Part shown: piece by piece, positions 7,583 to 8,377 of the stretch
Numbering within the stretch: position 1 is the first letter of the stretch
How the letters are laid out: each line of letters starts with the position of its first letter
NCBI GenBank assembly: GCA_003133815.1
Contig: PKZR01000234.1
Span: forward strand, 9,389-17,765
Direction: 5' to 3'
Source: Limisphaerales bacterium
GTDB lineage: Bacteria; Verrucomicrobiota; Verrucomicrobiia; Limisphaerales; UBA11358
Length of the DNA stretch: 8,377 nucleotides
The notes under the pieces: model-generated
Seen by the model: the letters and a program-made list of their open reading frames with translations, nothing else
Told to the model about the DNA's origin: nothing
The model's database searches: none
Position numbers and translations under genes: made by a program

Positions 7583-7691
7583 TCACGGCAAGCAAACGCC
7601 AGTGGGTATGAGCCCGGAACGTCCATCAGGGTCGTTGTTAAACCACGAGAGCAAACTTCATCAGCTTCCCGCGACAGACGAACTATACTCC

Positions 7692-8027
7692 GGCAGAGCC
7701 ACGTTGGACGGCAGCCCATTTGCATTCCGTGACGGCGGAGCGGATTCCTGCCGCAGCGGAGTGACAATCCGGGACAGCGGAGTGCGTTCTCAATTCAGCG
7801 GAGTGACCTTCCGTTCCAGCAGAGTGGCTTTGCAAAACGGCGGAGCAGCCTCCCGTTTCAGCGGCGTGACGTTCCGAAACAGCGGAGCAGCCTTGCGTTT
7901 CAGCGGAGCAAGCTTCCGTTTCATGGGAGTGGACATCCAATTCAGCGGAGTCGCGTCCCGTTTCAGCGGAGTGAACCTGCAAAACAGCGGAGTTTCCAAA
8001 AAATCCAGCGGATTTGCCCATTTCCCC
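7692..8027 (+). repeat. 21-bp tandem repeat array, 16 units (14 clear, 2 decayed)
   Basis: From 7734 to 8027 there are fourteen consecutive 21-bp units with no spacers. Two weaker units precede them (7692-7712 and 7713-7733). The conserved block is AGCGGAGTG at the start of each unit, the middle varies, and the end is usually CGTTTC or CAAAAC. The outer units are most diverged, as is usual in an old tandem array. Because 21 is a multiple of three, several frames remain open. On the + strand the units read as heptapeptides such as SGVTFRN, SGAALRF, SGVASRF and SGVNLQN; on the - strand as HSAETGR-like or TPLKRDA-like heptads. Several units also contain a small inverted match, CGGA-N7-TCCG. Function is unknown: it may be a coding repeat, a structured RNA or a neutral minisatellite. 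Confidence 0.95.
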
Positions 8028-8034
8028 GTCTTAA

Positions 8035-8052
8035 CCACGGATTACCACGGAT
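8035..8052 (+). repeat. Short direct repeat CCACGGAT x2
   Basis: CCACGGAT occurs at 8035-8042 and again at 8045-8052, followed by a partial relative, GGACACAGAT. I recall similar ACCACGGATTACACGGAT-type phrases as a stock intergenic sequence in some Verrucomicrobia and Planctomycetes assemblies. That is memory, not a search result. It marks the right-hand boundary of the 21-bp array. Confidence 0.5.
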
Positions 8053-8086
8053 GGACACAGATCCGCGATAAGGCGCGTCAAACCGA

Positions 8087-8144
8087 GAGTGTGGGCTGCG
8101 GCGACATGTCGCCGCTTTCCGAGCGCGGACACGTCCGCGCACTC
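8087..8144 (+). repeat. Intergenic twin-palindrome (REP/BIME-like) element
   Basis: Two strong palindromes stand side by side. GCGGCGACATGTCGCCGC (8098-8115) is perfectly self-complementary over 18 bp. GCGCGGAC-AC-GTCCGCGC (8123-8140) has 8-bp stems and a 2-nt loop. Short outer inverted ends, GAGTG (8087-8091) and CACTC (8140-8144), bracket the pair. The plan of two hairpins inside short terminal inverted repeats is the same as that of the element in xseA, though the sequences differ. No T-run follows, so it is not a typical intrinsic terminator. No clear target-site duplication was seen. Confidence 0.75.
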
Positions 8145-8169
8145 CAAATTTTTCGCGCTACCCCCCCAG

Positions 8170-8204
8170 CTTCCAGCTTCTATCTCCTAACTTCCAACTT
8201 TAAA
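8170..8204 (+). repeat. Heptanucleotide repeat CTTCCAA x5 in the leader of the last gene
   Basis: Five consecutive 7-nt units, CTTCCAG, CTTCTAT, CTCCTAA, CTTCCAA and CTTTAAA, end 3 bp before the ATG at 8208. They follow a run of seven C (8161-8167) after 2 bp. The tract is pyrimidine-rich on the + strand and occupies the place where a ribosome-binding site would be; none is present. It might affect translation of the next gene, or simply be a simple-sequence repeat. Confidence 0.65.
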
Positions 8205-8207
8205 TTT

Positions 8208-8377
8208 ATGAAAACAAAAAAAGCAGCACAAACAGCAACATCAACGACAACCGGAACCACCGGCCCCGCGCCGGCCCCGGCTGCCAAAACAGTCACACAT
8301 CGCGGCTTGCTCGACAAACATCAGCTCGCCGAAATCAGCTATAGCAACACCATCTATGGCATCGCCAGCGACCCTGC
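8208..8377 (+). CDS. Unrecognised protein, N-terminal part (runs off the window)
   Basis: The frame starts at ATG 8208 and is open to the window end (56 complete codons). The first residues are MKTKKAAQTATSTTTGTTG, then a Pro/Ala stretch, PAPAPAAKT. This is a basic, Thr/Ala/Pro-rich and probably disordered leader without a hydrophobic signal peptide. A more ordered-looking part begins with HRGLLDKHQLAEISYSNTIY. I do not recognise the family. The start is supported by the change from repeat-rich DNA to normal codon use and by an AT-rich stretch (tttaaattt) before the ATG, similar to the A-rich leader of the gene at 4409. There is no Shine-Dalgarno. The upstream frame is open back to 7563, so this ATG could in principle be internal to a longer frame, though I think that less likely. 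Confidence 0.6.
   Translation, partial: MKTKKAAQTATSTTTGTTGPAPAPAAKTVTHRGLLDKHQLAEISYSNTIYGIASDP

Larger units (their letters stand above)
7608..8205 (+). other. Open frame through the 21-bp array (possible heptad-repeat protein; not established as a gene)
   Basis: From ATG 7608 the frame reads MSPERPSGSLLNHESKLHQL, then a short spacer, then sixteen heptapeptides with consensus S-G-(V/A)-x-(F/L/I/S)-(R/Q)-(F/N/S/D). The frame favours coding in three ways. The same residue is kept with different third bases (Arg as cgt, cga, cgg; Thr as aca, acc, acg; Ala as gct, gcc, gcg). Position 5 is mostly hydrophobic. A promoter-like sequence lies just upstream. Against it, no Shine-Dalgarno is visible, and the frame has no stop after the array: it continues through palindromic DNA into the ATG at 8208 and on to the window edge. 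The end given here is therefore arbitrary. No known domain is recognised. The alternative is that the array is non-coding and open only because its period is a multiple of three. Confidence 0.3.

Noticed and set aside
7683..8021. Minus-strand 112-residue frame (HSAET-type heptads) as a gene
   Set aside because: It consists almost only of the array. Residue changes between units are less conservative than on the + strand, and no promoter or upstream context was seen. It is not excluded, so the array is left as a repeat.
7692..8027. CRISPR array
   Set aside because: The 21-bp units abut directly with no unique spacers, and the units themselves diverge.
7790..8038. Minus-strand frame with TPLKR-type heptads as a gene
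   Set aside because: It starts at a GTG in intergenic repeat DNA and is stopped inside the array at unit 3, so it does not cover the repeat.

Overview
The window is GC-rich bacterial DNA with every supported gene on the + strand. The closest fit is a Verrucomicrobiota-type genome. Signs of this are Tat-exported glycosidases next to a GH16 glucanase, a small secreted protein of a style I associate with that phylum, starts with no clear Shine-Dalgarno sequence, A-rich leaders, and intergenic DNA full of short palindromic repeats. This assignment is inference; there is no rRNA or other phylogenetic marker here apart from xseA.

Layout: (1) 1-1215, the 3' part of an M48-type zinc metallopeptidase with a TerB-like C-terminal end. 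(2) 1224-3365, a Tat-exported six-hairpin (GH65/GH95-like) glycosidase. (3) 3362-4240, a secreted GH16 beta-glucanase whose GTG start overlaps the previous stop (GTGA). (4) 4409-4831, a small secreted beta-rich protein, closed by a strong intrinsic terminator at 4862-4894. (5) 4922-6139, an MFS transporter of the nucleoside:H+ symporter type. (6) 6139-7518, xseA, overlapping the transporter stop by one base (TGATG). (7) 7519-8207, a region with no conventional gene. It holds a promoter-like sequence, a 21-bp tandem repeat of 14 clear plus 2 decayed units, a twin-palindrome element, and a run of heptanucleotide repeats. (8) 8208 to the window end, the start of an unrecognised gene.

Genes 2 and 3 look like a small exported polysaccharide-degrading pair, probably co-transcribed. 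The transporter and xseA are translationally coupled, although their functions are unrelated.

Two observations stand out. First, xseA carries a 70-bp twin-hairpin palindromic element flanked by an 8-bp direct repeat (AATAAATT). Element plus duplication is 78 bp, exactly 26 codons; the gene stays in frame, and only one of the element's six frames is open: the one used. This resembles the in-frame Rickettsia palindromic elements. Second, the 21-bp array is open in several frames. In the + strand frame it reads as heptapeptides of the form S-G-V-T-F-R-F, in a frame that starts at an ATG 26 bp after a promoter-like sequence and has no stop before the window ends. Whether the array is protein, RNA or only DNA cannot be settled from this sequence.
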